The notes under the pieces: generated by a model
Database searches by the model: none
Told to the model about the DNA's origin: nothing
The model's input: only the letters and a program-made list of their open reading frames with translations
In this document: piece by piece, positions 1-8,487 of the stretch
Layout of the letters: each line of letters starts with the position of its first letter
Numbering within the stretch: position 1 is the first letter of the stretch
Assembly: GCF_001021555.1 (NCBI RefSeq)
Contig: NZ_LDCP01000001.1
Coordinates: 434,001 to 498,000, forward strand
Source: Aurantiacibacter marinus
Lineage (GTDB): Bacteria > Pseudomonadota > Alphaproteobacteria > Sphingomonadales > Sphingomonadaceae
Reading direction: 5' to 3'
Length of the DNA stretch: 64,000 bases
Program-made: the position numbers and the translations under genes

Positions 1-487
1 GGGCCCGTGCTGCCCCTTGATCCTTCGACCCCTGCCCTGCAACCATGTAGGTCGCCACCGTCCACGGAGAACCGATGAAGCCCAGCATTGTCACATCGTT
101 CGAAAGCTGGGCTTTGGTCAGTTCAACCGTACGGTAAACCGGATCGAAATGGTGAAACGCTTTTTCCAGCTTTTGCCAGGCACCGTCGATCAGTGGCGGT
201 GCAAGTCGCGGGCCTTCGCCAGCTTCGAACCACAGATCCATCCCGAGGGCATGGGGAACAATCAGGATATCGGAAAACAGGATCGCGCCATCAAAACCGA
301 ACCGGCGGATGGGCTGCAGCGTAACCTCCGATGCAGCTTCGCTATCGTAAACAAGCTCCAGAAAGCCGCCCTTTTCGCTCCGCAATTCACGATATTCCGG
401 AAGGTAACGTCCAGCCTGACGCATCAGCCATACTGGCCGCTGCTCCGTTCGTGTTCCGCGCAAATTTTCGAGAAGAGGTCCGGGCAT
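1..487 (-). CDS. hemE: Uroporphyrinogen decarboxylase, 5' part (runs off left edge)
   Basis: Decarboxylates the four acetate side chains of uroporphyrinogen III to give coproporphyrinogen III, a cytosolic step of haem synthesis. Translating the minus strand from the ATG at 487 gives 162 uninterrupted codons with the family signature PVWLMRQAGRYLPEYR at residues 18-33, then a FDGAILFSDI segment and the second signature GFIGSPWT near residue 140. The C-terminal half lies beyond position 1. The gene is transcribed away from the gap that separates it from ppsR, the arrangement known at the origins of Caulobacter and Rickettsia. Identification is firm; only the end is missing. Confidence 0.96.
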   Translation of the reverse strand, partial: MPGPLLENLRGTRTEQRPVWLMRQAGRYLPEYRELRSEKGGFLELVYDSEAASEVTLQPIRRFGFDGAILFSDILIVPHALGMDLWFEAGEGPRLAPPLIDGAWQKLEKAFHHFDPVYRTVELTKAQLSNDVTMLGFIGSPWTVATYMVAGQGSKDQGAARA

Positions 488-548
488 TAAGAGAGAGTCC
501 AATCCAATATAATAATTATATTTATAGAAATGATGTTGTTTATGGGCC

Positions 549-557
549 TGTGGATTA
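549..557 (-). promoter_or_regulatory. DnaA box candidate
   Basis: Reads TAATCCACA on the minus strand, one mismatch from the consensus TTATCCACA. It lies six bases from the A/T-rich tract, where an initiator-binding site beside an unwinding element would be expected. Confidence 0.65.
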
Positions 558-567
558 CGGGGACACC

Positions 568-576
568 GGTGGATCA
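568..576 (-). promoter_or_regulatory. DnaA box candidate, weaker
   Basis: Reads TGATCCACC on the minus strand, one base from TGATCCACA, the moderate-affinity G-box type described in Caulobacter. It lies 10 bases from the preceding box in the same orientation. Confidence 0.5.
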
Positions 577-780
577 CCCGAGTTATGCCGCTCAAACCTG
601 ATGATGCAAGGGCTTCGACTCGTTGGTTGCCCGCGTCAAGCGATCCTTCTCCACGCTACCCACAGCTTCGCAAAATAAACATGCATCGGGGTATTTCCCT
701 GCTCACGAATCAGCTGTCAGCGGGGACAGAATTTCATCCCTGACTTGTCCGCCTTTCTCTCCCGTGGTTTATACGCCTAT

Positions 781-789
781 CTATCCACA
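781..789 (+). promoter_or_regulatory. DnaA box candidate overlapping the ppsR start
   Basis: Reads CTATCCACA, one mismatch from consensus. Its last base is the A of the ppsR ATG, so bound DnaA would cover the translation start and probably the promoter. Confidence 0.55.
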
Positions 790-1634
790 TGGCGCGACTT
801 CACCTTCATCTGCTGTCGGACTCGACCGGCGAAACTCTCGAAATGATCGCCAAGGCGGCGCTCGCACAGTTCGAGGATAGCGATGTCGTGCGCCATTTTT
901 GGCCCATGGTCCGTTCCCGCCAGCATCTTGATCGCATCCTGAACGAGTTCAAGGCCAATCCAGGCCTTGTCCTCTATACACTGGTGAATGAAGATATTCG
1001 CGAGCGGCTGGAAGAACGGTGCCGTTCGCTCGGGCTCAAGCATGTTGATGCGCTTGATGCCATAACGGAAGCGTTGGAAGAGCGGCTGGGGCAGGAAGCC
1101 AAGGGTCGTCCAGGAAGACAGCACGCGATGGACGAGGCATATTTTGCGCGCGTCGATGCCATCCAGTTCACCATTGCCCATGACGACGGCATAGGATGGG
1201 ACAATTGGGAGGAGGCAGATATCGTACTGGCAGGCGTGTCTCGTACGTCCAAAACGCCGACCAGCATCTATCTCGCCAATCGCGGTTATAAGGTCGCCAA
1301 TATCCCGCTGGTGGTGGAAAGCCCGCCGCCAGATCACCTGTTCCGCCTTCAGCACCCCATGGTTGTCGGCCTGACCACTGCCCCAGCCCGGCTCGTGCAG
1401 ATCCGCCGCAACAGATTGCTGTCACTCAACGAAAAAACAGAGACGGACTATGTCGATGGAGAGCGGGTCAAGACTGAAGTCGGCTTTGCGCGGCGCATGT
1501 TTGCCGACAATGGCTGGCCAGTGATCGACGTAACACGCCGCTCAATCGAAGAAACGGCTGCCGCGGTGATCCGGCTGCACCAGGAACGCGAAGGCCGCGA
1601 TCGCTTGCCGCAAACCGGACCAAAACCAATATGA
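789..1634 (+). CDS. ppsR: PEP synthase regulatory kinase/pyrophosphorylase (DUF299)
   Basis: Bifunctional enzyme of the DUF299 family, which in other bacteria phosphorylates PEP synthase or pyruvate phosphate dikinase using ADP and reverses this by phosphate-dependent pyrophosphorolysis. The 281-residue length is normal. The N-terminus carries the conserved [12 protein letters not shown] segment, and the nucleotide-binding GVSRTSKTP lies near residues 149-157, followed by ANIPLV. There is no clear ribosome binding site before the ATG, which overlaps a DnaA-box-like sequence. It is the first gene of the origin-proximal ppsR-maf-aroE-coaE string. The actual target enzyme is not in this window. 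Confidence 0.94.
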   Translation: MARLHLHLLSDSTGETLEMIAKAALAQFEDSDVVRHFWPMVRSRQHLDRILNEFKANPGLVLYTLVNEDIRERLEERCRSLGLKHVDALDAITEALEERLGQEAKGRPGRQHAMDEAYFARVDAIQFTIAHDDGIGWDNWEEADIVLAGVSRTSKTPTSIYLANRGYKVANIPLVVESPPPDHLFRLQHPMVVGLTTAPARLVQIRRNRLLSLNEKTETDYVDGERVKTEVGFARRMFADNGWPVIDVTRRSIEETAAAVIRLHQEREGRDRLPQTGPKPI

Positions 1635-1644
1635 CCGGCCCGCT

Positions 1645-2223
1645 ATGATCGTTTTGGCGTCCAAGTCCTCATCGCGCCAGGCCATGCTGCGCGATGCGGG
1701 CGTTGCGTTCGAGGCGCGGCCCGCAAATCTCGATGAACGGGCGATCGAAGCGGCGATGCAAAGTGCGCCTCCGGCAGAGATTGCGCTAGCGCTTGCAGAG
1801 GCCAAGGCTCTGGCAGTTGCGGAGCCGGTGAAGCCCGTGCTCGGAAGCGATTCATTGGTGGTGGTCGATGGCCGCCGCTTTGATAAACCATCCAGCCACG
1901 CCGACGCGGTGGCACATTTGCGCTTTTTCTCGGGTAAGATCATGGAACTGCATTCGGCAGCTGCGCTTGCAAGGAATGGGGCGGTGGTCTGGAGCCACAC
2001 CGCAGTAGCCCGGTTGCATATCCGCAATCTTTCGGATGATTTCATTGCCGGATATCTCGACCGTGAATGGCCGGAGGTCAGTTACTGCGTTGGTGTATTC
2101 CGTATAGAGGCGCTGGGCGTGCAATTGTTCGACGCCATCGAAGGCGATCATTTTACTGTGCTGGGCATGCCCCTGCTGCCAGTGCTTGGAGCGCTTCGTG
2201 ATCTGGGAGAGCTTCGGTCATGA
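1645..2223 (+). CDS. maf: Maf-family nucleotide pyrophosphatase
   Basis: Maf proteins hydrolyse non-canonical or canonical nucleoside triphosphates to monophosphates, a house-cleaning function sometimes linked to septum formation. The 192-residue product begins with the typical [16 protein letters not shown] segment (family pattern LAS-S-RR--LL), then a Pro- and Glu-containing loop, and [10 protein letters not shown] near residues 67-76, the usual substrate-binding acidic loop. It follows ppsR by 10 bases and its stop overlaps the aroE start by 4 bases, so translation is probably coupled. Which nucleotides it prefers cannot be read from the sequence. Confidence 0.92.
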   Translation: MIVLASKSSSRQAMLRDAGVAFEARPANLDERAIEAAMQSAPPAEIALALAEAKALAVAEPVKPVLGSDSLVVVDGRRFDKPSSHADAVAHLRFFSGKIMELHSAAALARNGAVVWSHTAVARLHIRNLSDDFIAGYLDREWPEVSYCVGVFRIEALGVQLFDAIEGDHFTVLGMPLLPVLGALRDLGELRS

Positions 2224-3080
2224 CCACACCTTACGCAGAAGTCATCGGCGACCCGATCGCGCAATCCAAATCGCCGGCAATTCACGGTTATTGGATCAAG
2301 AAACTTGGTCTGGATGCCGAATATCGCAAATGCCACGTCACACCGGAAGAACTGGAAGGCTACATCGCTTCCCGCCGCAATGATCCGGATTGGCGAGGTT
2401 GCAATATCACTATGCCGCACAAACAAGCGGTGATGCCTTTCCTCGATCGCCTCGAAATCGGGGCAGAGCTCGTCGGTGCCGTCAACACGGTTACGCGGCG
2501 ACACAATGGCGCGCTGATCGGGACCAACACGGATGTAGGGGGCTTTCTGGAGCCGCTGGCAAATGCTCTGGCCCAGAAGCACTTTTTCCGCATGGCGCGC
2601 ATTATCGGAACCGGCGGCGCGGCGCGCGCGGTTGTGGCCGGGCTGGCGGAAAATGGCTTCACACTGGTTCTTGCAGGCCGCAATCCGGAAAAGGCGCAGG
2701 CTTTGCTGGATGAAATTGATCCCGAGGGGGAACATCATGTCGCCCCGCTGGATCATTTTGCCGAACCAACCGATTTTACCTTCGACGACCGCGAGGGCTG
2801 CCTTGATCTGATCGTCAACGCCAGTCCGCTTGGCATGGAAGGCCAGCCGCCGCTTGCTCTTGATTTCAGCCACGTCCCGCCAGGCAGCGTGGTGTATGAT
2901 ATTGTGACGCATCCAGTAGATACGCCGCTGCTGCAGGCAGCCCGAGCAGCAGGTCTACGCACTATTGACGGCCTGACCATGTTGATCGGGCAGGCGGCCA
3001 TCGCGTTCGAGCGTTTTTTTGGCCAGGCCCCACCGCGCGACGATGGTGACGCTGAATTGCGGCAGATCCTGACACCATGA
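2220..3080 (+). CDS. aroE: Shikimate dehydrogenase
   Basis: NADPH-dependent reduction of 3-dehydroshikimate to shikimate, the fourth step of the chorismate pathway. The start carries the substrate-binding [13 protein letters not shown] motif. NITMPHK (residues 62-68) contains the catalytic lysine, NTDVGGF follows near residue 101, and a glycine-rich GTGGAARAV turn begins the nucleotide-binding domain. The C-terminal [11 protein letters not shown] segment is also typical. The length of 286 residues is normal. Both ends overlap neighbours by four bases (maf and coaE), indicating one transcript. Confidence 0.96.
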   Translation: MTTPYAEVIGDPIAQSKSPAIHGYWIKKLGLDAEYRKCHVTPEELEGYIASRRNDPDWRGCNITMPHKQAVMPFLDRLEIGAELVGAVNTVTRRHNGALIGTNTDVGGFLEPLANALAQKHFFRMARIIGTGGAARAVVAGLAENGFTLVLAGRNPEKAQALLDEIDPEGEHHVAPLDHFAEPTDFTFDDREGCLDLIVNASPLGMEGQPPLALDFSHVPPGSVVYDIVTHPVDTPLLQAARAAGLRTIDGLTMLIGQAAIAFERFFGQAPPRDDGDAELRQILTP

Positions 3081-3694
3081 ACAAGCCGCCTGAAAAACGC
3101 CCGCTGATACTCGGCCTCACTGGCTCTATCGCCATGGGAAAAAGCACGGTTGCCGGCATGTTCGAAGCGCTGGGTGTACCGGTTTTCGACGCCGATCATG
3201 AAGTGCGCATGCTGCAGGGCCCTGGCGGCGCGTTGTTGCCGCAAATCGAGGCCGCGTTTCCCGGCTCGACAGGACCCGAAGGTGTCAACCGTGACAAACT
3301 TGGCGCTCTTGTGTTCGGCGACAGGGATGAACTCGCGAAGCTGGAAGTGATTGTTCACCCTGCCGTGGCCCAATCGCGCGAGACATTTCTATATCGCCAC
3401 GCCAATTCGCCGCTGGTAGTCTTCGATATCCCTTTGCTGTTCGAAAAGGGCGGCGAAAAGGATGTAGACAAGATCGTCGTTGTTTCCGCGCCGCCAGAGG
3501 TACAGCGCGCGCGCGTTCTCAGACGAGAAGGCATGACAGAAGAAAAGTTCGCGCAAATACTCGCGCTGCAGTTGCCCGATGCGGCCAAGCGTGCCCGTGC
3601 GGATTTCGTAATCGATACCAGCGGCGTGATCGAGCAAACACAAAAGGCGGTGGAGGAGCTGGTCGAGCAGCTGTCCTCCGGCTTGCACGACTGA
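3077..3694 (+). CDS. coaE: Dephospho-CoA kinase
   Basis: Phosphorylates the 3'-hydroxyl of dephospho-CoA, the last step of coenzyme A synthesis. The P-loop GSIAMGKST lies at residues 16-24, and the acidic VFDADHEV segment follows near residue 36. The central FDIPLLFEKGGE is a hallmark of the family. Family members usually have Gly where this protein has Ala19 in the P-loop, a mild change. It overlaps the aroE end by four bases. The 205-residue length is standard. Confidence 0.95.
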   Translation: MNKPPEKRPLILGLTGSIAMGKSTVAGMFEALGVPVFDADHEVRMLQGPGGALLPQIEAAFPGSTGPEGVNRDKLGALVFGDRDELAKLEVIVHPAVAQSRETFLYRHANSPLVVFDIPLLFEKGGEKDVDKIVVVSAPPEVQRARVLRREGMTEEKFAQILALQLPDAAKRARADFVIDTSGVIEQTQKAVEELVEQLSSGLHD

Positions 3695-3717
3695 CCCCCT
3701 TCAGGCGATAAGGCCAT

Positions 3718-4404
3718 ATGCGCGAAATTATCTTCGATACAGAAACAACCGGCCTAGATCCTGCCACCGGCGATCGCATGGTCGAAATCGGCTGTATCGA
3801 AATGGTCAACCGGGTCGTGACGGGCGAGAATTTTCACGCCTATTACAATCCCGAACGCGACATGCCGGCAGAGGCAGAGCGTGTGCACGGGCTTTCCGCC
3901 ACATTCCTCAGCGACAAGCCACTGTTCCGGGACAGCGTTACGGAATTGCTCGCTTTTCTTGGCGATTCTCCTCTGGTTGCGCATAACGCGCAGTTCGACT
4001 TCGGTTTCCTCAACAGTGAACTTGCGGCTTGCGGACTGGCTTCGATCGGAGATGACCGGATGGTCGACACACTGGCCATTGCCCGGCGCCGCCATCCCGG
4101 CGCGAAGCACTCGCTTGATGCCTTGTGCTCGCGTTACGGGGTCGATCGCTCGCACCGTGTGTTGCATGGTGCACTGCTGGACGCGGAACTTCTGGCGCAG
4201 GTTTATGTCGAATTGACCGGCGGCCGGCAGATCGGTTTGCAGCTGGCAGTCGACAACAGTGGTGAAAATACGGTTGAAACGGCGGTTTTCCGGCCCAAGA
4301 CTGGTGAATATCGTGCACCTCGCGCTCATGCCGCCAGCGCAGAGGAACTGGCACGGCACGCAGCTTTTCTGGAAACCTTGGACTCGCCCCTCTGGACCTC
4401 GTGA
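3718..4404 (+). CDS. dnaQ: DNA polymerase III epsilon subunit (3'-5' proofreading exonuclease)
   Basis: Proofreading exonuclease of the replicative polymerase core. It shows all three DEDDh motifs: FDTETTG at residues 6-12 (metal ligands Asp7 and Glu9), HNAQFDFGFLN in the middle, and H-x(4)-DAELLAQVY as the third motif with the catalytic histidine. The 228-residue length, with a short tail after the nuclease domain that usually binds the alpha subunit, fits DnaQ rather than a long DinG-like exonuclease. It lies 23 bases after coaE, a conserved origin-proximal neighbourhood in alphaproteobacteria. Confidence 0.95.
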   Translation: MREIIFDTETTGLDPATGDRMVEIGCIEMVNRVVTGENFHAYYNPERDMPAEAERVHGLSATFLSDKPLFRDSVTELLAFLGDSPLVAHNAQFDFGFLNSELAACGLASIGDDRMVDTLAIARRRHPGAKHSLDALCSRYGVDRSHRVLHGALLDAELLAQVYVELTGGRQIGLQLAVDNSGENTVETAVFRPKTGEYRAPRAHAASAEELARHAAFLETLDSPLWTS

Positions 4405-4460
4405 GGTAAGCTCACCACATAGAGTCGACCAATAACCAAAACAGCAAGGAGTTACCGCTC

Positions 4461-5030
4461 ATGGATATTCGCGTGTCGGGCCATCAAGTCGATACCGGAG
4501 CAGCTTTGCAGGAACATGCTTCGGACCGTCTCAGCACCATCGTTGACAAGCATTTCAGCCGCGCAATATCATCCACGGTAACTTTCGGAAAAGCGCCTGC
4601 AAGCGCCTTTGCGGCAGACATTATCCTCCATGTAAATCACGGTCTTATCCTGAAAAGTCACGGACAGGCGCAAGATGCGCACGTCGCTTTTGATCAGGCG
4701 GCCGACAAGATCGAAAAGCAGTTGCGTCGTTACAAGCGGCGGCTGAAAGATCACCATGAGCAGGCCTCCCATGCCGCCCGGGAAGAAGATGCCGCCTACA
4801 CTATTTTCGCCGGGGAAGAGCCCGATAGTGAAATGGATGCAAGCGCCGATGCGCCTCCGGTGATCGCCGAAACGCGCATCGACATTCCGGAAGTCAGCGT
4901 CTCTGATGCTGTCATGCTGCTCGATTTGCGGCACACCAATGCGCTGTTTTTCAAAAATGCTGGAAGTGGGCGGCATAATATGGTGTATCGCCGCGAAGAC
5001 GGCTCGATCGGGTGGGTTGAACCATCCTGA
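4461..5030 (+). CDS. hpf: Ribosome hibernation promoting factor, long form
   Basis: Long-form HPF binds the 30S decoding region and dimerises ribosomes into 100S particles in stationary phase. Residues 1-100 form the S30AE/YfiA-like domain, starting MDIRVSGHQVDTG. After an acidic linker comes the conserved C-terminal dimerisation domain (from about residue 130, with SDAVMLLDLRHTNALFFKN and MVYRREDGSIGWVEPS). A good AAGGAG lies 10 bases before the ATG. The gene sits just before ptsN, the usual hpf-ptsN neighbourhood in proteobacteria. Confidence 0.94.
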   Translation: MDIRVSGHQVDTGAALQEHASDRLSTIVDKHFSRAISSTVTFGKAPASAFAADIILHVNHGLILKSHGQAQDAHVAFDQAADKIEKQLRRYKRRLKDHHEQASHAAREEDAAYTIFAGEEPDSEMDASADAPPVIAETRIDIPEVSVSDAVMLLDLRHTNALFFKNAGSGRHNMVYRREDGSIGWVEPS

Positions 5031-5137
5031 GCGCTCCCAGCGACATAGGTTGGCATAGCTTAATAATTGGAATACCGATGTTTTCACCGGTCTGAGCCCT
5101 CTTATCGTAGAGCTGCAGGCTTCCAAGAAGACGTGAT

Positions 5138-5611
5138 GTGACAAGAATGATGGACCTGAATTTTTCGCTGAAACCTGAATCTGTTGCTATTGTCAGCGCT
5201 GGGTCGAAGGATGAGATTCTTGGCAGTCTCGCGCAGATCTTCGGCTCCGCCTGGGAACTTGACCGCGACATGGTTCTGGAAAACCTCGACGAACGCGAAA
5301 AGCTGGGCAGCACCGGCTTTGGGCGCGGCGTGGCAATACCACATGCGCGCATTCCTGGTATCCGCCGCCCGATTGCTGCCATGTTGAAACTGGAAAAGCC
5401 TGTTTCGTTCGATGCCGCAGACGGCCTGCCGGTTGATCTGGTGATCGGACTGCTTTCGCCAGAAAACTGCGGTGCGGCCCATCTTCATGCGTTGGCCGCC
5501 TTGTCGCGGATGGTGCGTGATGAACGGATGCATGATGCCCTCAGCGATGCTCCCGATGCGGAAGCGCTGTACGGCATCATCACCAATGTGACGGACCGTG
5601 ACGCTGCCTGA
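5138..5611 (+). CDS. ptsN: Nitrogen-regulatory PTS EIIA protein (EIIA-Ntr)
   Basis: Terminal phosphoacceptor of the nitrogen phosphotransferase chain, thought to regulate potassium transport and stress responses by its phosphorylation state. It is a PTS EIIA type 2 fold with the phospho-accepting histidine in GRGVAIPHAR (His69). The start is uncertain: a GTG at 5138 has an AAGAAG run about 7 bases upstream, while ATGs at 5147 and 5150 shorten the protein by three or four residues. The end overlaps the start of the next gene by 14 bases. No sugar-type PTS transporter is nearby. Confidence 0.92.
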   Translation: MTRMMDLNFSLKPESVAIVSAGSKDEILGSLAQIFGSAWELDRDMVLENLDEREKLGSTGFGRGVAIPHARIPGIRRPIAAMLKLEKPVSFDAADGLPVDLVIGLLSPENCGAAHLHALAALSRMVRDERMHDALSDAPDAEALYGIITNVTDRDAA

Positions 5612-6083
5612 GGCCGTCAGCAGCCCTATGCCGGACAACGGCCAGGCTGCACATTTCCGCGCTCTGGAGCAGCTTTATGCTTCGGCCCCGATCAATTCCC
5701 TGTTTCACTCGGCGCTCGAAGTGACCGGTGCAGGCAGTGCGCGTATCACTTTCGAAGCGCAGGAGGCGCATTTCCATGCCGCTGGTGCGATTCACGGCAC
5801 CATGTATTTCAAGATGCTTGATGATGCCGCCTTTTATGCGGCCAATTCACTGGTTTCCGATCGCTTTCTCCTGACGACAGGGTTTAACCTGCATTTCACC
5901 AAGCCGCTGCGCGGCGGAAAGGTGGTGGCCGAAGGCCGATGGATCAGCGGCAAGCGCCGTGTCTTCATTGCCGAGGCGCACCTTGTCGACGAAGACGGTG
6001 ATGAGATCGGGCGCGGCACCGGCACCTTCATGCGGTCTCACATCGCGCTTTCAGGGCTCGATGGATACCGGCAACCAAGGTGA
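5598..6083 (+). CDS. PaaI-family hotdog thioesterase
   Basis: Predicted acyl-CoA thioesterase of the hotdog fold. The central HAAGAIHGTMYFKMLDDAA resembles the PaaI helix motif in which a backbone-binding H-G-x-x-x-x-L/M-x-D segment activates water. Strands with FNLHFTKPLRGG and AEGRWISGKRRV follow as in the family. The GTG start at 5598 overlaps ptsN by 14 bases; an ATG at 5628 would give a start 10 residues later and is also plausible. Substrate unknown; likely cytosolic and cotranscribed with ptsN. Confidence 0.78.
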   Translation: MTLPEAVSSPMPDNGQAAHFRALEQLYASAPINSLFHSALEVTGAGSARITFEAQEAHFHAAGAIHGTMYFKMLDDAAFYAANSLVSDRFLLTTGFNLHFTKPLRGGKVVAEGRWISGKRRVFIAEAHLVDEDGDEIGRGTGTFMRSHIALSGLDGYRQPR

Positions 6084-6087
6084 TTCG

Positions 6088-6429
6088 ATGGACGACAGAC
6101 TCCCCGCCCATCTCGAAGTTTCCGGCCTGATCCGCGCAGTGCAGGCCCAGGGTGGCTTCGCGACAGTCATTGCGAAGGGTGAGCGCGATGCTGGCACATT
6201 GATCGTAATATGCTGCGAAAATGGTACAAAGTTGCGCGCATACGAAAGAATGCCGCAGTTGGACGGGACGCGTGATTGGGTGCTTTCCAAGTCACAAGAC
6301 ACTGAAAATCCACAGGAATTTGCCGAATATTTGGCGCGCAGACAGCGTCAGGACAGCGATCTCTGGATTCTGGAGCTGGACATCGCAAATGCGGAACGGT
6401 TCATCGGAATTGTGCACTGCAACAATTGA
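6088..6429 (+). CDS. DUF1491 family protein
   Basis: A 113-residue protein matching the alphaproteobacterial DUF1491 family, whose function is unknown. The start RLPAHLEVSGLIRAVQAQGG and the later AGTLIVICCENG and RDWVLSK segments fit the family pattern. I chose the ATG at 6088, four bases after the thioesterase stop; reading frames extending further upstream run through the thioesterase gene. It is probably the last gene of the ptsN transcript. Confidence 0.82.
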   Translation: MDDRLPAHLEVSGLIRAVQAQGGFATVIAKGERDAGTLIVICCENGTKLRAYERMPQLDGTRDWVLSKSQDTENPQEFAEYLARRQRQDSDLWILELDIANAERFIGIVHCNN

Positions 6430-6637
6430 CTTGAAAGCTCCCACGACTATCTGACCCCCAACTTTCCGGAAAGCGTAGGTTGTCAGGCACCGCAATGCGG
6501 CGGTGATCGGCAGCGCGCAGTCGGGGAGATATTCTGCAGGTTCCCTTTGGACGGGCAGCGGTAAAGGAGCGGCGCAAGAAAAAGCACCGCAACCGCAGAC
6601 CTGCAAGAAGTCTCACCGCCGTGAGTTTACGGGATCA

Positions 6638-7303
6638 ATGAAGATTACAACCAAACGTGCCGGGGCATTCGCCCTGGCAACATTGCTGTTCGCCGGCTCT
6701 TTCGCAGCCGCAGGCAGCGGTGCTATAGCCCAGGACCGGGCGGAGCTGAACGAAGCTCAAACGGTCCAGACCGAACTTCAGGCATCACAGAACGCCGCGC
6801 AGCCGCAAGTCAGGTTTGTCGCCAGCGAAGTGGTGCAGGACATCCCAGCAGAAACTGTGGTGGAAGAAGCCGAAGCGCCAAGCGCAGCATCCTTACGTGA
6901 ACTGGTTCGCGCTATCGACACCGATGGCGAATTGCCGCGTGAGTTGATGTGCCTTGCACAGGCCGTCTATTTCGAATCGCGCGGTGAACCGCTAGATGGC
7001 CAGCTGGCCGTGGCGCGCGTTATCATCAACCGCGCAGACAGCCGGACTTTCCCGGACGATTATTGTTCCGTCGTCACCCAGCGTTCACAATTTTCCTTCG
7101 TGCGCGGAGGCAATATTCCGCAGCCCAATACCGGATCTGCCGCGTGGGACCGCGCCAAGGCAATTGCCCGCATCGCCCACCGTGATCTGTGGGAATCGCC
7201 TGTCGATGATTCGCTGTATTTCCATGCGAATTATGTCCGCCCGAGCTGGGCCCGCCGTATGACGATGCGCGCACAGATCGACAGCCACATCTTTTACCGG
7301 TGA
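6638..7303 (+). CDS. Secreted cell wall hydrolase, SleB/CwlJ type
   Basis: Predicted periplasmic peptidoglycan hydrolase. Residues 1-30 form a signal peptide (KRAG, then a hydrophobic stretch ending at AIAQ). A low-complexity acidic and Gln-rich linker follows, then a Hydrolase_2 domain from about residue 100: CLAQAVYFESRGE contains the conserved catalytic glutamate, and ARVIINRADS, FPDDYCSVV and QFSFVRGG follow. In spore formers this domain cleaves cortex; in non-spore-formers it is assumed to remodel the wall. The frame is open further upstream, but only the ATG at 6638 gives a signal peptide at the start. Confidence 0.88.
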   Translation: MKITTKRAGAFALATLLFAGSFAAAGSGAIAQDRAELNEAQTVQTELQASQNAAQPQVRFVASEVVQDIPAETVVEEAEAPSAASLRELVRAIDTDGELPRELMCLAQAVYFESRGEPLDGQLAVARVIINRADSRTFPDDYCSVVTQRSQFSFVRGGNIPQPNTGSAAWDRAKAIARIAHRDLWESPVDDSLYFHANYVRPSWARRMTMRAQIDSHIFYR

Positions 7304-7346
7304 TCGTGCTGTGCGCTCGGCCCCGCTGGGCGAGCGCACATGCAAC

Positions 7347-8120
7347 CTAATCCCTGATTTCGACCCAGACTGGGGCGTGATCGCTGGCCCTTTCACGGCC
7401 GCGGTGCTGTTTGTCGACGCCCGCAGCGATCAGCCGGTCGGCGCAATCGGGTGACAGCAGCATATGGTCGATACGGAAGCCGTGGTCACGCTGCCAGGCA
7501 CCGGCCTGATAATCCCAATATGTCCACACGCCGCCGCGCGGATTGAGCGTGCCCAGCGCATCTGTCCAACCATCGTTGAGGATACGCGAATAGGCGGCAC
7601 GCGATTCGGGCTGCATCAGCGCATCGTTGGCCATGGCGTTTACAGACCACACGTCGCGGTCTTCCGGGATGACATTGAAATCGCCCACCACCACAGCGGG
7701 AATTTCACGGTCCCGCAAATCAAGCAAGCGCGCCCGCAGCCGCTTCATCCATGCCAGCTTGTAATCGAACTTCGGCCCCGGCTGCGGATTGCCGTTGGGC
7801 AGGTATAGATTGATCACCCGTACGCCGCGAAAGGTGCATTCGATAAAACGCGCCTGCTCATCATCCGGATCGCCCGGCAAACCTTTGGAAGGGTCCTGCG
7901 CCGCCTCACCATCGGTCAGGATAGCGACACCGTTGAAGCTTTTTTGCCCGTGCCAGATGGCATGATAGCCGATGTCGGTAAATTCAGCTTCGGGAAAACC
8001 TTCGTCCTGCGTTTTGATTTCCTGCAGGCAGGCGACAGCAGGGCGGGTTTCCACCAGCCATTCTTTCAGGCGCGGCAGCCGCGCCTTGATACCGTTGATG
8101 TTGAAACTGGCGATCCGCAT
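7347..8120 (-). CDS. xth: Exodeoxyribonuclease III
   Basis: AP endonuclease and 3'-5' exonuclease of base excision repair. It has the full EEP-nuclease set: FNINGIKAR at the start, LQEIKTQD with the metal-binding glutamate near residue 34, GDFNVIPEDRDVW with the catalytic Asp/Asn, and SDHAPVWVEI at the C-terminus with the catalytic histidine. 257 residues is normal. It lies 9 bases downstream of erpA on the same strand and is probably cotranscribed with erpA and the CBS gene. Confidence 0.95.
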   Translation of the reverse strand: MRIASFNINGIKARLPRLKEWLVETRPAVACLQEIKTQDEGFPEAEFTDIGYHAIWHGQKSFNGVAILTDGEAAQDPSKGLPGDPDDEQARFIECTFRGVRVINLYLPNGNPQPGPKFDYKLAWMKRLRARLLDLRDREIPAVVVGDFNVIPEDRDVWSVNAMANDALMQPESRAAYSRILNDGWTDALGTLNPRGGVWTYWDYQAGAWQRDHGFRIDHMLLSPDCADRLIAAGVDKQHRGRERASDHAPVWVEIRD

Positions 8121-8129
8121 CAGCGGACC

Positions 8130-8456
8130 TTAGATGCCGAACGAAGAACCGCAACCACAACCAGCAGCAGCGTTCGGGTTTTCGACCCTGAATGCCGCGC
8201 CGCCCAGTGATTCAACAAAATCAACAGTGCTTCCGGCCACCAGATCTAGGCTGACAGGATCGACCACCAGCTTCACATCGCCGGTTTCACTGATCACATC
8301 CTCTGCCTCTGGCTCCCCCAAGTCGAATTTGTACTGGAAGCCGGAACAGCCACCGCCTTCGACAGAAAGCCGCAAAACAGCGGGCTTGCCCTGCTTTTCG
8401 GCGATTTTCGCAATACGCGTCGCTGCGGCGGGGCTTAGAGTGAGAGAATTGGCCAT
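8130..8456 (-). CDS. erpA: A-type iron-sulfur carrier, ErpA-like
   Basis: HesB/IscA-fold protein that delivers iron-sulfur clusters to apo-enzymes. The three conserved cluster-binding cysteines are at residue 37 (GGGCSGFQY) and at residues 100 and 102 in GCGCGSSF. ENPNAAAG before the last pair is typical. It is a second A-type carrier in the window; the other (38724-39086) is in the suf operon, so this one may be the general carrier. Distinguishing ErpA from IscA by sequence alone is uncertain. Confidence 0.88.
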   Translation of the reverse strand: MANSLTLSPAAATRIAKIAEKQGKPAVLRLSVEGGGCSGFQYKFDLGEPEAEDVISETGDVKLVVDPVSLDLVAGSTVDFVESLGGAAFRVENPNAAAGCGCGSSFGI

Positions 8457-8487
8457 GACAGCAATGTAGGGTGCGGCGCGCGCTTGC

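Larger units (their letters stand above)
488..788. other. oriC: Probable chromosomal replication origin (oriC) between hemE and ppsR
   Basis: This gap of about 300 bases contains no convincing gene. Bases 501-543 are almost entirely A/T in an otherwise GC-rich window, as expected of a DNA-unwinding element. Directly beside it are two DnaA-box-like 9-mers (549-557, 568-576), with weaker matches at 647-655 and 656-664 and another at 781-789. Three GANTC sites, the CcrM methylation target, lie at 495, 617 and 707. In Caulobacter and Rickettsia the origin sits in exactly this hemE/DUF299 gap. The position, A/T tract and boxes are seen; the function is inferred. I saw no clear paired TTAA CtrA site. 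Confidence 0.8.

Noticed and set aside
17-490. Plus-strand open frame across hemE
   Set aside because: The minus strand has the uroporphyrinogen decarboxylase signatures from 487 downward and the plus frame is its shadow.
488-788. CtrA binding sites in the origin
   Set aside because: I looked for the TTAA-N7-TTAA pattern and did not find a convincing one, so CtrA control is not claimed.
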